From assembly GCA_036365145.1 (NCBI GenBank), contig JAEOAD010000013.1, forward strand, positions 43,155,001 to 43,219,000: DNA of 64,000 nucleotides, given 5' to 3'. A program made the translations under genes and the position numbers. Origin of the DNA: Orientallactaga sibirica. Taxonomy: Eukaryota > Chordata > Mammalia > Rodentia > Dipodidae. Numbering within the stretch: position 1 is the first letter of the stretch; each line of letters begins with the position of its first letter. Of this stretch, positions 11,550-22,300 are shown piece after piece. A model generated the notes under the pieces. The model saw only the letters and a program-made list of their open reading frames with translations. It did not search any database and had not been told where the DNA came from.

Positions 11550-11731
11550 TTTTTTATTTTATTTTAGTTTTTGGTTTTTCAAGGTAGGGTTTTGCTCTAG
11601 CCCATACAGACCTGGAATTCACTATGTAGTCTCAGAATGGCCTTGAATTCATGGTGATCCTCCTACCTCTGCCTCCCAAGTGCTGGGATTAAAGGCGTGC
11701 GCCACCACACCCAGCTAAAGGCTTTATTTAT

Positions 11732-11769
<38 letters not shown>

Positions 11770-11907
11770 TTTTTCGAGGTAGGGTTTCACTCTAGTCCAG
11801 GCTGACCTGGCCTGGAATTCACTGTGTAGTCTTATGGTGGCCTTGAATTCATGGTGATCCTCCTACCTGAGTGCTGGGATTAAAGGTGTGTGCCACCACA
11901 CCTGGCT
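11550..11907 (-). mobile_element. Two B1 SINEs, antisense
   Basis: 11550-11716 B1 between AAAGGCTTTTTTATT-like repeats (11544 and 11717). 11731-11907 B1 has an internal GACCTGGCCTGG duplication and a deletion. Confidence 0.88.
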
Positions 11908-12451
11908 AGCTAAAGGATTTATTTTAATCAATGTGTTCAGTAGTCAATTTTTAAGCATCCCCAATTTCACATGTCAGTAACTTACCTATGTAAGCTCAGA
12001 GTTGGATGAATTAAGCACTATTATTACATCAAATAATTGTAGTTTTGTTCAATTTAAGGGATTTTTAAATGTTTATCTTTTAAAATGCATTGTAATTTAC
12101 CTACTCTTCAATGTGAAAGAGAATACTGGATTTGTTGACTAATAATCTGTCCTAGGTCTGGCCTTTTACTTACAAAATATAGCTATAGCTAATTGTCCTA
12201 ATTCAGTCTTATCACTTGTAAAAAAGGAATATCCATAGGTGATCTTTAGCTAAATTTGCTATTCAATATGAATTCTCAGAGGTACTCCATTTAAATACAT
12301 TTCAAAATGTTAATTTTCCTTCATGGTAGGTATCAGAACCAGAGTCCCACATATACCAGGCAAGCATCCTACCACTGAGATACGCCTTTAGCCCTTTACA
12401 GGCCATACAGTAATTTGGAAAAAAATAGTTTCAAGTAAAATATTGTTTCCT
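11908..12451. other. Unique sequence with an old ID-like SINE
   Basis: An antisense ID-like core lies at 12318-12402 (CAAGCATCCTACCACTGAGA). The rest is AT-rich, with nothing recognised. Confidence 0.5.
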
Positions 12452-12567
12452 TTTTCTTTTTCCTTTTCTTTTGGTTTTTCGAGGTAGTATCTCACTCTAG
12501 CTCAGGCTGACCTGGAATCTGTAGTCTCAGGGTGGCCTCGAACTATGGTGATCCTCCTACCTCTGCT
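12452..12567 (-). mobile_element. B1 SINE, truncated
   Basis: Antisense B1 with an internal deletion, stopping after CTACCTCTGC. Confidence 0.8.
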
Positions 12568-12870
12568 TTGAAAAGATAGAAGAAAAAGATCATATAAAGA
12601 CAGTACCTGCCACATAATAAGCTTTCAAAAAATGGAATAAATTAGAGGCAGAATTTTCTATTGCCATTTTCCTAATCCTTTTTAACTATTCAGTTGTCAT
12701 TCTCCATAACTTTTGCTTATAAATTGCCTGCCACTAATGAAATTATAGCAGAAACTGACTAGTGAGATGTGAGGGATACTATGAAAACATGCTGCCTACA
12801 AGTTGAAAGCTGACTACGTAAGTCAATGGCTTTTTCCAATTCTTTGATTTTGTTGTAAAACCTATTGTGT
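12568..12870. other. Unique intronic sequence
   Basis: Nothing recognised. Confidence 0.5.
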
Positions 12871-13325
12871 AGGCTGGAGAGCTGGCTTAGCTGTTAAGGC
12901 ATTTGTGTGTAAAGCCTAAGGACCCTGGTTCTATTCCCCAGAACACACATAAGCCAGATGCACAAGGGAGCACATGTATCTGGAGTTCATTTGCAGTGGC
13001 TGGATGCCCTGGTGTGCCCAACCCATTCTTTCGAACTGCCTCTTTCTCTCTCTCAAATAAATAATAAATTATATATATATATAAATAAACCTATTGGAGC
13101 TGGAGAGATGGCTTGGTGGTTAAGGTGCATGCCTGTGAAGCCTAAGGACCCTGGTTTGATTCTCTAGGTCCCACATAAGCCAGATACACATGGTGGCACA
13201 TGCGTCTGGAGTTCATTTGCAGTGGCTAGAGGCCCCTGCGTGCCCATTCTCACTCTTTCTCTCTCTCCCTCTCTCTGTCTCTAATAAATAAATAAATAAA
13301 TAAAAATAAAATCTTTAAAAAAATT
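12871..13325 (+). mobile_element. Two B2L SINEs in tandem
   Basis: 12871-13086 and 13097-13325. The target AAACCTATTG recurs before, between and after them (about 12858, 13087, 13329), so the second entered the duplicated target of the first. Confidence 0.9.
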
Positions 13326-13503
13326 AAAAACCTATTGTGTTTACCTCAATGGATATGAAACCAAAATTATATATGAAGACCCTTCCAAAAGCATCAATTA
13401 CCAAACAAATTTGTGATACTATTATACATCGCTTGTGAGCTAGTAAACAGATTTCTTCAATAATTTTCAGATCTGTATTCATTAGAAATTAAAAAATACA
13501 ACC

Positions 13504-13641
13504 CAGCCGGGTGTGATGGCGCACACCTTTAATCCCAGCACTCGGGAGGCAGAGGGAGGAACCTTGCCAAGAGTTCGAGGCCACCCTGAGACTACATAGT
13601 TAATTCCAGATCAGCCTGGACCAGAGTGAGACCCTACCTTA

Positions 13642-13674
<33 letters not shown>
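13504..13674 (+). mobile_element. B1 SINE with TSD
   Basis: Full-length sense B1 with an A tail of about 33. AATACAACCC-like repeats flank it. Confidence 0.9.
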
Positions 13675-13677
<3 letters not shown>

Positions 13678-13749
13678 CAACCCCTTATGTGCCAATTTTT
13701 TTTTTCTGACGAGGCCTAGAGTTTATATTATTAAAGTTGTTGATATTGG

Positions 13750-13835
13750 GGCTGGAGAGATGGCTTAGCAGTTAAGGCACTTGACTGAGAAGCCTAAGGA
13801 CCCAAGTTCTATTCTCCAGATCTCATGTGAAACTC
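13750..13835 (+). mobile_element. B2L SINE, 5' portion
   Basis: A sense B2L that stops after CCAGATCTCATG. The element is found again, longer, at 14112. Confidence 0.8.
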
Positions 13836-14111
13836 TCAAATAGTTCAGTCAGCCTGGACCAAAAAGACCCTACCTGGATATACCAAAAACAAATTTTGTG
13901 ATATACTATTATACATCGCTTGTGAGCTAGTAAACAGAAATAAAGATCTGTATTCATTAGAAATTAAAAATACAACCCAGCCGGGTGTTATGTGCCAATT
14001 TTTTTTTGGAGGCAGAGGGAGAACCTAGAGTTCGAGGCCACCCTGAGTTACATAGTTAATTCCAGATCAGCCTTGTTGATACAATTGTGGGCTGGTTATT
14101 AAAGTTGTTGA
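13836..14111. repeat. Scrambled partial copy of 13408-13748
   Basis: Flank, B1 and post-B1 sequence from the preceding 450 bases recur here in interleaved scraps: ATTATACATCGCTTGTGAGC, CAGCCGGGTGT, ATGTGCCAATTTTTTTT, GGAGGCAGAGGGAG and TTATTAAAGTTGTTGAT. See findings. Confidence 0.8.
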
Positions 14112-14737
14112 TGGCTGAGAGATGGCTTAGCAGTTAAGGCACTTGACTGAGAAGCCTAAGGACCCAAGTTCTATTCTCCAGATCTCATGTAAGTCAGGTG
14201 CAAAAAGTGACACAGGTGCGCAGGGTTGCACATGTGCACAAGGTGGCACATGCATCTGGAATTTGATTGCAGTGGCTGGAGGCCCCAGTGCCCCAACTCT
14301 CTCTTTCTTTCTCTCACTCCCGCTCTCTCGCATTTAAAAAAGGGGAGGGGGTGGCTGGAGAGATGGCTTAGCAGTGAAGTGCTTGCCTGTGAAGCCTAAG
14401 GACCCCAGTTCGAGGCTCCATTCAGCAGTACCCACGTAAGCCAGATGCACAGGATAGTGCATGAATCTGGAGTTTGTTTGCAATGGCTGGTGGCCCTGGT
14501 GCACCCATTCTCTCTCTCTCTCTCTGCCTCTTTTTCTCTCTGTCTGTCGCTCTCAAATAAATAAATAAAAATAAACAAAAATTAAGCCGGGCGTGGTGGC
14601 TCACACCTTTAATCCCAGCACTAGAGAGGCAGAGGTAGGAGGATTGCCATGAGTTCGAGGCCACTCTGAGACTCCATAGTGAATTCCAGGTCAGCCTGGG
14701 CTAGAGTGAAACCCTACCTTGAAAAACCAAAAAAAAG
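14112..14737 (+). mobile_element. Cluster: B2L-D, B2L, B1, all sense
   Basis: 14112-14345 B2L-D (extra block GACACAGGTGCGCAGGGTTG); 14350-14582 B2L; 14584-14737 B1. Confidence 0.88.
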
Positions 14738-14787
14738 TTGTGGCTATTGTTAGTTATCTTTTTAAAAAAATTTTTTAAATTTTTATC

Positions 14788-15352
14788 TGAGGGCTGGAGA
14801 GATGGCTTAGTGGTTAAGGCACATGCCTGCAAAGCCTAAGGACCCACGTTTGATTCTCCAGGTCCCACGTATGCCAGATGCACATGGTGGTACATATGTC
14901 TGGAGTTTGTTTGCAGTGGCTAGAGGCCCTGGTGTGCCCATTCTCTCTCTCCCTCTCTCTGTGTCTCTAATAAATAAAAATAAAATCTTTTGAAAATTTT
15001 CTATTTGAGACAGAGAGGGAAAGAGAAAGAGAGAGAGAGAATGGGTGCTCCAGGGTCTCCAGCCACTGCAAACAAACTCCAGACATATGTACCACCTTAT
15101 GCATCTGGCTTATGTGGGATCTGGAGAATTGAACCTGGGTCCTTAGGCATTTTAGGCATTGCAAGCAAGCGACTTAACCGTTAAGCCATCTCTCCAGTCT
15201 CTCTCTCTTTTTTTGAGGTAGGGACTCACTCTAGCCCAGGTTAACCTGGACATTCACTATATAGTCTCAGGGTGGCCTTGAACTCACAGCAATCCTCCTA
15301 CCTCTGCCTCCCAGGTGCTGGCATTAAAGATGTGAGCCACCATGCCTAGCTT
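14788..15352. mobile_element. Cluster: B2L (+), B2L (-), B1 (-)
   Basis: 14788-14993 B2L sense; 14999-15200 B2L antisense; 15208-15352 B1 antisense. The two B2L copies face tail to tail and could pair as an inverted repeat in RNA. Confidence 0.88.
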
Positions 15353-15401
15353 TGTTTGTTATCTTTATGTTTGTTTTTATAGAGAATTATAGAACTTTTA
15401 C

Positions 15402-15802
15402 TTGTTTATTTTATTTATTTATTTGAGAGTGACAGAGAGAGAAAGAGGCAAATAGATAGAGAGAGAATGGGTGTGTCAGGGCCTCCAGCCACTGCAAATG
15501 AACTCCAGATGCATGCACCACCTTTGTTTTTTTTTTTTTTTTTTTTTTTTTTTTTGGTTTTTCGAGGTAGGGTCTCACTCTGGTCCAGGCTGACCTGGAA
15601 TTAACTATGTAGTCTCAGGGTGGCCTTGAACTCATAGCGATCCTCCTACCTCTGCCTCCCGAGTACTGGGATTAAAGGCATGAGCCACCACGCCCGGCCA
15701 TGCGCCACCTTTGTGCATCTGGCTTACGTGGGTCCTGGGGAATCGAGCCTTGAACCAGGGTCCTTAGGCTTCACAGGCAAGTGCCTGCCATCTCTCTAGG
15801 CC
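15402..15802 (-). mobile_element. B2L split by a B1, both antisense
   Basis: B2L parts lie at 15402-15526 and 15699-15802. A young B1 at 15527-15698 has target repeats CATGCACCACCTTTG (15512-15526) and CATGCGCCACCTTTG (15699-15713). Confidence 0.92.
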
Positions 15803-15814
15803 CTAGAACTTTAA

Positions 15815-16036
15815 AAAAACATTTTTGTTTTATTTATTTATTTGCAAGCAGAGAAAGAGAGGATGAAAGAACGGGAGAGAGAGGGAATGGGCACACCAGG
15901 AACTCCTGCCACTGCAAGAACTACAGATGCATGTGTCACTACATGCACGTGGATTTATGTGATTACTAGGTAATCAAACCAGAGCCTTTAGGCTTTACAA
16001 GCAAGCACCTATACCACTAAGCCATCTCTCCAGCCC
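15815..16036 (-). mobile_element. B2L SINE
   Basis: Antisense, diverged, ending CCATCTCTCCAGCCCC. Confidence 0.88.
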
Positions 16037-16049
16037 CTATAGAACTTTT

Positions 16050-16278
16050 TTTTTTTTTTTTTTTGAGGCAAGCCCAACAGACAGTCTGCTTTCTTTTTGT
16101 TTTTCAAGGTAGGGTCTTGCTCTAGCCCAGGCTAACCTGAAATTCACTATGTAATCTCAGGGGGCCTCGAACTCATGGCAATCCTATCTCTGCCTCCTGG
16201 GTGCTGGGATAAAGGTGTGTGCCACCACACCTGGCTCTGCCTTTTGATTTTTTTTTTTTTTTTAATGCAAGAGTAAGA

Positions 16279-16312
<34 letters not shown>

Positions 16313-16514
16313 CAGTGAGAGAGAGAGAATTGGCATGCCAGAGCTTCTAGCCACTGGACTCAAACTCCAGATGTGTGTGCCCCCTTGTGAGCATGTGTGA
16401 CTTGGCACACTTGCATCACTGTGCATCTGGCTTATGTGGGACCTGGAGAGTTGAACATGAGTCCTCAGCCTTCATAGGCAAGTGCCTTAACTGCTAAGCC
16501 ATCTCTCTAGCCCC
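16050..16514 (-). mobile_element. Full B2L-D SINE interrupted by a B1, with TSD
   Basis: TSD CTATAGAACTTTTT lies at about 16037-16050 and 16515-16528. The antisense element begins with its tail TTTGAGGCAAGCCCAACAGAC and then has a B1 (-) at 16092-16236. It resumes with (GT)n(GA)n, the extra block GAGCATGTGTGACTTGGCAC and the 5' end. It is the most complete B2L-D copy in the window. Confidence 0.9.
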
Positions 16515-16528
16515 CTATAGAACTTTTT

Positions 16529-17557
16529 GATACAGCATACATTCTCTTATTTCTTCTGCTCTATTTACTCTGCAAGCAGTTTTTCCTAAGGCAATGCCCA
16601 GATGTGTTGCTGTGGTTAAGGTTATAACTCACCATCTCTATTAAGGAGGTATCTTTCCAAAATCCATTTTGAAATAAACAACAGCTCTGTGCACTCAAGT
16701 CACACAGCTTGGTGCCACTACCCTTGCTTTAACGTAAGTAGCACAGAACCAATTTGATGGTGAATTCAGAAGGGAAGCTATAGCTGGAAAGAACAATGAC
16801 TGTGAGCCCTGCTATAGTGTCTACTGCTAACTATTTCTTCTCATTGTGAGAATAATATACACTTTTGTTCTGTTACAGTTCTGCATAAAAAAGGGCTTGT
16901 GACCCATCCTTCCCCCCCTACCTCATTTTTCATTTACTGACCCTATCAGTCTTTTCAAAGTCAAAATGTAATTTTATTCTCTGGTTCCCTGTGGAGTAGC
17001 GTTTACCGAAAATTGCAATAAATTACTCCAGCCTTAGTTTGAATTTTATTTTACCACAATGAAAGAAAGCACTTTCCTAGATATTTTCTATAGAATTCTT
17101 TATAATAATTTCTCATCTTTTCCACTATCAAAAGGCAGGCTGGTTTTTACTGTGTTCCTGGTTTCTGTAGTTTATTTCCTTTATCCACATACCTTTTTCT
17201 TTTCTGTTTTTGTCTTTTTCTTTTTCCCTTCTTCTTTTTGTTTATTTTCTAATTTTAACAGTGGGGAATCCATTTGGCTGTACTCGCAGCAGGTAATAAA
17301 TACTATGGTAGTGACTGGATGCTTAAAAGAATAGAGAGTAATTAAGCTTTTCTGAAGCTGCCAACTGTATTGGTGGTTTGGTATATATTTAAGGCTTATT
17401 TAAAAATAGTTCCTTCAAAAACTGAACTATTTAACCAGTAGAATTTCTAAGGGAATATTTCTTTATCAATTAGAGACCACTTAAGATTACTGGAATTTAT
17501 GTCAAGTAGAAAATCTTGCTTCATATAAAGAAAGCTATCTCTCCTGCTGTACTACCT
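16529..17557. other. Unique intronic sequence, 1 kb
   Basis: The longest SINE-free run in the first 38 kb. It contains a long pyrimidine tract (17180-17260) followed by AG and a possible 31-nt exon (17262-17292); see findings. Nothing else is recognised. Confidence 0.5.
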
Positions 17558-17571
17558 CATACTGATTTTTT

Positions 17572-17739
17572 GTTTTGTTTTGTTTTTCTTTTTGTTTTTC
17601 AAGGTAGGGTCTCACTCTTGCCCAGGCTAACCTGGGATTCACTATGTCATCTCAGGATGTCCTCGAACTCACAATGATCCTCCTCCTACTTCTGCCTCCC
17701 GAGTGCTAGAATTAAAGGTGTGTGCCACCCTGCCCTGCT
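17572..17739 (-). mobile_element. B1 SINE with 14-bp TSD
   Basis: TSD CATACTGATTTTTT at 17558-17571 and 17740-17753. Confidence 0.9.
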
Positions 17740-17826
17740 CATACTGATTTTTTTGGGGTGTATATGTCTGTGTTTGTGTGTGTGTGCATGTCACTCTGAT
17801 TTGTTAATGTTTAATTTATAATTTTT

Positions 17827-18163
17827 TGTTGTTGTTGTTGTTGGTTTTTCGAGGTAGGGTCTCGCTCTAGCCCAGGCTGACCTGGAATTCACTATGTAGT
17901 CTCATGTGGCCTTGAACTCATGGTAATACTCCTACCTCTGCCGCCAGAGTGCTGGGATTAAAGGCACACCCCACCATGCCCAACTTAATTTATTTATTTT
18001 ATTTTATTTTATTTTTTTGGTTTTTCGAGGTAGGGTCTCACTCTAGCCTGGGCTGACCTGGAATTCACTATGTAGTCTCAGGGTGGCCTCGAACTCATGG
18101 TGATCCTCCCACCTCTGCCTCCCGAGTGCTGGGATTAAAGGCATGCGCCACCACGCCCGGCTC
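17827..18163 (-). mobile_element. Two B1 SINEs, antisense
   Basis: 17827-17980 B1. 17994-18163 is a young B1 with TSD CAACTTAATTTAT at 17981-17993 and 18164-18176. Confidence 0.92.
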
Positions 18164-18228
18164 CAACTTAATTTATGACTTTTAACAAGGTGCTACCTAC
18201 TGTCCATAAATCTCTAAAGTAGATTTTT

Positions 18229-18411
18229 TTTTTTTTTTTTTTTGGGTAGGGTCTCACTCTGGTCCAGGCTGACCTGGAATTCACTATATAGTCTCAGTAG
18301 GTGGCACATTTTTTTAACTCCAAGATGTGGGCGATCCTTTAATCCCACCTCTGGTTCCAAAGTGCTGGGATTAAAGGTGTATGCCACTTTGAAACCAGTC
18401 CCCAAAATGCT
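18229..18411 (-). mobile_element. B1 SINE with scrambled middle, TSD intact
   Basis: TSD TCTAAAGTAGATTTTT at 18213-18228 and 18412-18427. The middle (18297-18355) alternates B1 scraps with foreign sequence. GGCACATTTTTTTAA resembles the 3' flank at 18434. Confidence 0.85.
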
Positions 18412-18540
18412 TCTAAAGTAGATTTTTAAAGTGGTACACATTTTTTTAAATGCTGGCATCTAAAGCCAGGTGTTTACAAGCTTCATTTATGAGGTTTAAA
18501 ATTTCATCAAAGCATACTATAAAAACATAAATGGTTAGCT

Positions 18541-18723
18541 TTTGTTTGTTTGTTTGTTTGTTTTGTTTTTCGAGGTAGGGTCTTGCTCTAGCACAGGCTG
18601 ACCTGGAATTCACTCTGGAGTCCCAGGGTGGCCTTGAACTCCCAGGATGGCCTCAGTGATTCTCCTCCTCCTACCTCTGCCTCCCAAGTGCTGGGATCAA
18701 AGGCGTTTACCACCATGCATGGC
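18541..18723 (-). mobile_element. B1 SINE (duplicated at 21877-22059)
   Basis: Antisense B1 with an internal duplication (GGCCTTGAACTCCCAGGATG followed by GGCCTCAGTGATTCTCC). Both copies share this unusual feature, so it predates the duplication. Confidence 0.9.
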
Positions 18724-18765
18724 TAATGATTAGCTTTTAATGTCTGTATATAAGTAAATAATGAT

Positions 18766-18975
18766 GTTAGAGTGAGTTAGAATCAAGGTAAGAGAGGAGA
18801 GAGGAAGGAGAGGGGATATGAAAGCAGAAAGGAGGCTATTGGGGGGGCATAAGTGGAGGAGGGGGAGAGAAGCCAAGGGAGAACAGAAACAAACATTTGT
18901 TTAAGGTACCAGATAATTAAACCTAATTTCTTGTATGCTAATAAAATAAATTAATTTTAAAAAGAAAAAGGAAAT
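18766..18975 (+). mobile_element. L1 3' end (duplicated at 22100-22300)
   Basis: Purine-rich 3'UTR, then CTAATTTCTTGTATGCTAAT and an A-rich end, as in rodent L1 3' termini. Confidence 0.65.
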
Positions 18976-19329
18976 ATAGTGGAAGAATGAAAGTTGAGAT
19001 GTAAAGAGAGGATGCGGGGAAATGTACAATCATTTAACCTACAAACATCTCAACAGTTAACATTCTATTTCCATTCATTCAGCAAGTCTGTACTGAGAGC
19101 CTTCTGCACTTCTTGGCACTGAGGTTTTAAACAAGTAATTGACCATGACATGACTTGCCTCATTGTAACCTTTGGTATAATTTTAGATTTACAGCAGGCT
19201 TGAAGATAGTACAGAAAATTCTTATAGGCTCTCCCAGGTTTCTCTAATGTTAATATCTTACAAAATGGTGGTACATTTATCAAAAGTACAGAATGAACAT
19301 TGTGGTGACGACTTCTATTTTTATTTTAT
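18976..19329. mobile_element. Ancient L1-like or other TE sequence (duplicated at 22301-22663)
   Basis: TTTAGATTTACAGCAGGCTTG, GATAGTACAGAAAATTC and CTAATGTTAATATCTTAC resemble an ancient mammalian L1 family. The subfamily is not assigned. Confidence 0.45.
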
Positions 19330-19645
19330 TTTTTGGAGGCTGAGGATCAAAGCCATGGCTTCAGATCTTACACATGCTCAGCAAGAATTCCACCATTGAG
19401 CCCAGCTTTTTGTTTTTTTGGAGAGAGACAGAGAGAGAGGGGGAGAGGAAGACAGATAGAGATGGGCACACCAGCAGCCTCTCAGCTGCTGCGAACGAAA
19501 TCCAGATGCGTGCACCCCCTTGTGGTCAAGTGCAACATCGCGCCCTTGCGTCACTTTGCTAAACGTGGGACCTGGAGATTGGAACCGACGTTCTTTAGGC
19601 TTAGGAGGCAGGCGCCTTAACCATTAAGCCATCTCTCCAGCCCCC
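19330..19645 (-). mobile_element. ID-like SINE then B2L-C (duplicated at 22664-22960)
   Basis: 19330-19407 ID-like, antisense; 19408-19645 B2L-C with the CTTGTGGTCAAGTGCAACAT block. Confidence 0.85.
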
Positions 19646-19661
19646 CAGGTTTTGATTTAGA

Positions 19662-20218
19662 TTTTGTTTGTTTGTTTTCGAGGTAGTGTTTCACTCTAGT
19701 CCAGGCTGACCTAGAACTCACTCTAGTTGCAAGCTGGTTGACTTACATTTATTTACAAGCAGAAACAGACACACAGATAATGGGCATAGCCTCTACAAAT
19801 GAACACAAGCAGCATGCACCACTTTTGTATGTCTGGTTTCATATGGGTACTGAGGGGAATTGAACCTGGGCCAGAAGCTTTGCAAGCAAGTACCTTTAAC
19901 CACTGAGCCATCTCCCCAGTTCTTGACTCTCACTTGGCCAAAGTCTTATTTTCTTTTGGTTTTTTGGGAAGTAGGGTCTCACTCTAGCCCAGGCTGACCT
20001 GGAACTTACTCTGTATAGCTTCAGGTTGGTCTCAAACTCACAGCTATCCTCCTACCTTTGCCTTTAGAGTGTTGGGCATGCCCAGGACAGCCAGCTGCTG
20101 CAGAGGAACTCCAGACATATGTACCACCTTGTGTATTTGCCTACATGGGTCCTAGGGAATCGAACCTGGGTCCTTTGGCTTTGCAGGCAGCACCTTAACC
20201 ACTAAGCCATCTCTCCAT
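19662..20218 (-). mobile_element. B1, B2L, B1, B2L, antisense (duplicated at 22977-23529)
   Basis: 19662-19728 short B1; 19743-19922 B2L; 19950-20080 B1; 20081-20218 B2L, 3'-truncated. GCTGGTTGACT recurs at 19730 and 20219. Confidence 0.82.
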
Positions 20219-20390
20219 CTGGTTGACTCAGATTTTTAAAGGACTTATCTGACTCTGTCTATGGACATGGGGTAGGGCAAGGCGGAAGCAGGGCAACCAG
20301 TTAGCTGTAATGACATTAACTCAAGGGAGACATAATGTTGGCCTTGGCTTGGGTACTATCTATGAAAATGGAAAGAAGTGGTCAGATTTT

Positions 20391-21252
20391 AGGTGGGCAT
20401 GATGGCATATGCCTATAATCCCAGCACTCAGGAGGAAGATCAAAAATTCGAGATCAGTCTGGGTCCCACAGCAAGTTCCAGGCTAGTTTGGCCTATGTAA
20501 TGAGACTTGTCTGCAAAAAGCAAGACTATAGAACAGAAGTCATCAGATTTTGAAGACAGGCCCAAGATTTGCTGAGTGCCTAGATTGGGGTATAAGTTTA
20601 AAAGAGGAATAAAACATGATCCCAGGATTTGGGGTACAGAAAATGAAAAATTGAGTTATGTGTTGAAATAAGGAAGTATATAGGAGGAAAGAAGTTGGAA
20701 TTAGAGTTAGCTTTGGGTATGTTAATAAATTTGAAATGTACACAGATAACCAATAGAAGAGCCTGAGGTTCAGGTGAGTTCACACCAGAAACCAACAGCT
20801 GGCAGCTATAGAGAGCATAGGAAGAGTCATAAGGTGGATGGGTGTGGTGGCACACACCTTTTATTCCAACACTCAGGCAGAGGTAGGAGGATCACTATGA
20901 GTTCAAGGTCAGCCTGGGCTAGAGCGAGCCCTACCTTGAAAAACAAACAAACAAAAATAGTTAAAAGCAGGGAATAGTGAATTATTCAATGTAACCACCT
21001 TTGGAAGAGGAACAAAGAGATCTACTGACCCTGCCTCAAGTCCATCTTCAGGATGGTGGCATGAGGTTTAGGTTTAAAGAGAGAGGGGACATAAGGTATG
21101 CAAAATTAATCAGTCCTTCAGGATGTGGTGGTGCACTTTAATCCCAGCACTCAGGAGGCAGAGGTATGAGGATCATCATGAGTTTGAGGCCACACTGACA
21201 CTACAGAGTGAATTCCAGGTCAGCCTGAGCTAGAGTGAAAAACAACAAAAAT
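20391..21252 (+). mobile_element. Three B1 SINEs, sense (duplicated at 23703-24572)
   Basis: 20391-20524 old B1; 20834-20958 B1; 21118-21252 B1 with AATCAGTCCT target repeats. 20525-20833 and 20959-21117 are unique, with nothing recognised. Confidence 0.82.
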
Positions 21253-21726
21253 CAGTCCTGGTCAAGGTGTGGGCCAGCCCATCATCATTGTCCTGTTAGA
21301 ACTCTGTGAATTCTCTTTCCAAGACAATCTTTCTCCCAGGCTGGTGCCAAGACCCCAGCCTTTTCATTTTTCTCCCCAGCATGAGATTTCCAGTAAAATG
21401 CCAATTTCTTGAGTCCATGGGAAAGGTGTATAAGTGCCTCTTTAGAATATCTTCATTCCTGTCAGGATGTTTACCGCCCCCACCCCAAGCCTCAGGGACC
21501 ATTGTGGAAGAGGTGGCAGAAGACACAGAGTGGCCATGCACAAGACCTGCATAATAGAAGGAAAAAAGTGATGACATCAAAATAGAAGAGAGGGGCTGGA
21601 GAGATGGCTCCAAGGTTAAAAGGCACTTGTTTGCAAACCTTCCTGTCTGGGTCTAATTCCTATTATCTATGTAAAGCCATATATACAAAGGGTATAACAT
21701 CCGGAGTTCATTAGCAGTGGCAGGAG

Positions 21727-21773
<47 letters not shown>

Positions 21774-21857
21774 CTTGTAGCTCATAAATAAATAATATTA
21801 AAAATGGAAGAGAAACTAAGTTAGAAAGAAGAGATTCAGTAGAGGGAGGGGAAAAAG
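21253..21857 (+). mobile_element. L1 3'UTR fragment with B2L insertion (duplicated at 24572-25175)
   Basis: ACCTGCATAATAGAAGG and GTGATGACATCAAAATAGAA match the L1 3'UTR piece at 40070-40110. A B2L (+) at 21594-21804, with a (TC)n run at 21729-21769, splits it. L1-like AGAGAAACTAAGTT resumes after it. Confidence 0.7.
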
Positions 21858-21876
21858 AAAACATAAATGGTTAGCT

Positions 21877-22059
21877 TTTGTTTGTTTGTTTGTTTGTTTT
21901 GTTTTTCGAGGTAGGGTCTTGCTTCAGCACAGGCTGACCTGAATTCACTCTGGAGTCCCAGGGTGGCCTTGAACTCCCAGGATGGCCTCAGTGATTCTCC
22001 TCCTCCTACCTCTGCCTCCCAAGTGCTGGGATCAAAGGCGTTTACCACCATGCATGGCT
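21877..22059 (-). mobile_element. B1 SINE, copy 2
   Basis: Counterpart of 18541-18723, with the same internal duplication. Confidence 0.9.
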
Positions 22060-22099
22060 AATGATTAGCTTTTTAATGTCTGTATATAAGTAAATAATG

Positions 22100-22300
22100 A
22101 TGTTAGAGTGAGTTAGAACCAAGAGAGGAGAGAGGAAGGAGAGGGGATATGAAAGCAGAAAGGAGGCTATTGGGGGGGCATAAGTGGAGGAGGGGGAGAG
22201 AAGCCAAGGGAGAACAGAAACAAACATTTGTTTAAGGTACCAGATAATTAAACCTAATTTCTTGTATGCTAATAAAATAAATTAATTTTAAAAAGAAAAA
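22100..22300 (+). mobile_element. L1 3' end, copy 2
   Basis: Counterpart of 18766-18975. It lacks a GGTAAG-type stretch present in copy 1. Confidence 0.65.

Larger units (their letters stand above)
18523..21857. repeat. Tandem segmental duplication, copy 1
   Basis: The whole 3.3-kb block recurs at 21858-25175 in the same orientation with the same order of SINE, L1 and unique segments. The offset at the left edge is 3336. Differences are scattered small indels and a few substitutions. Confidence 0.95.
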
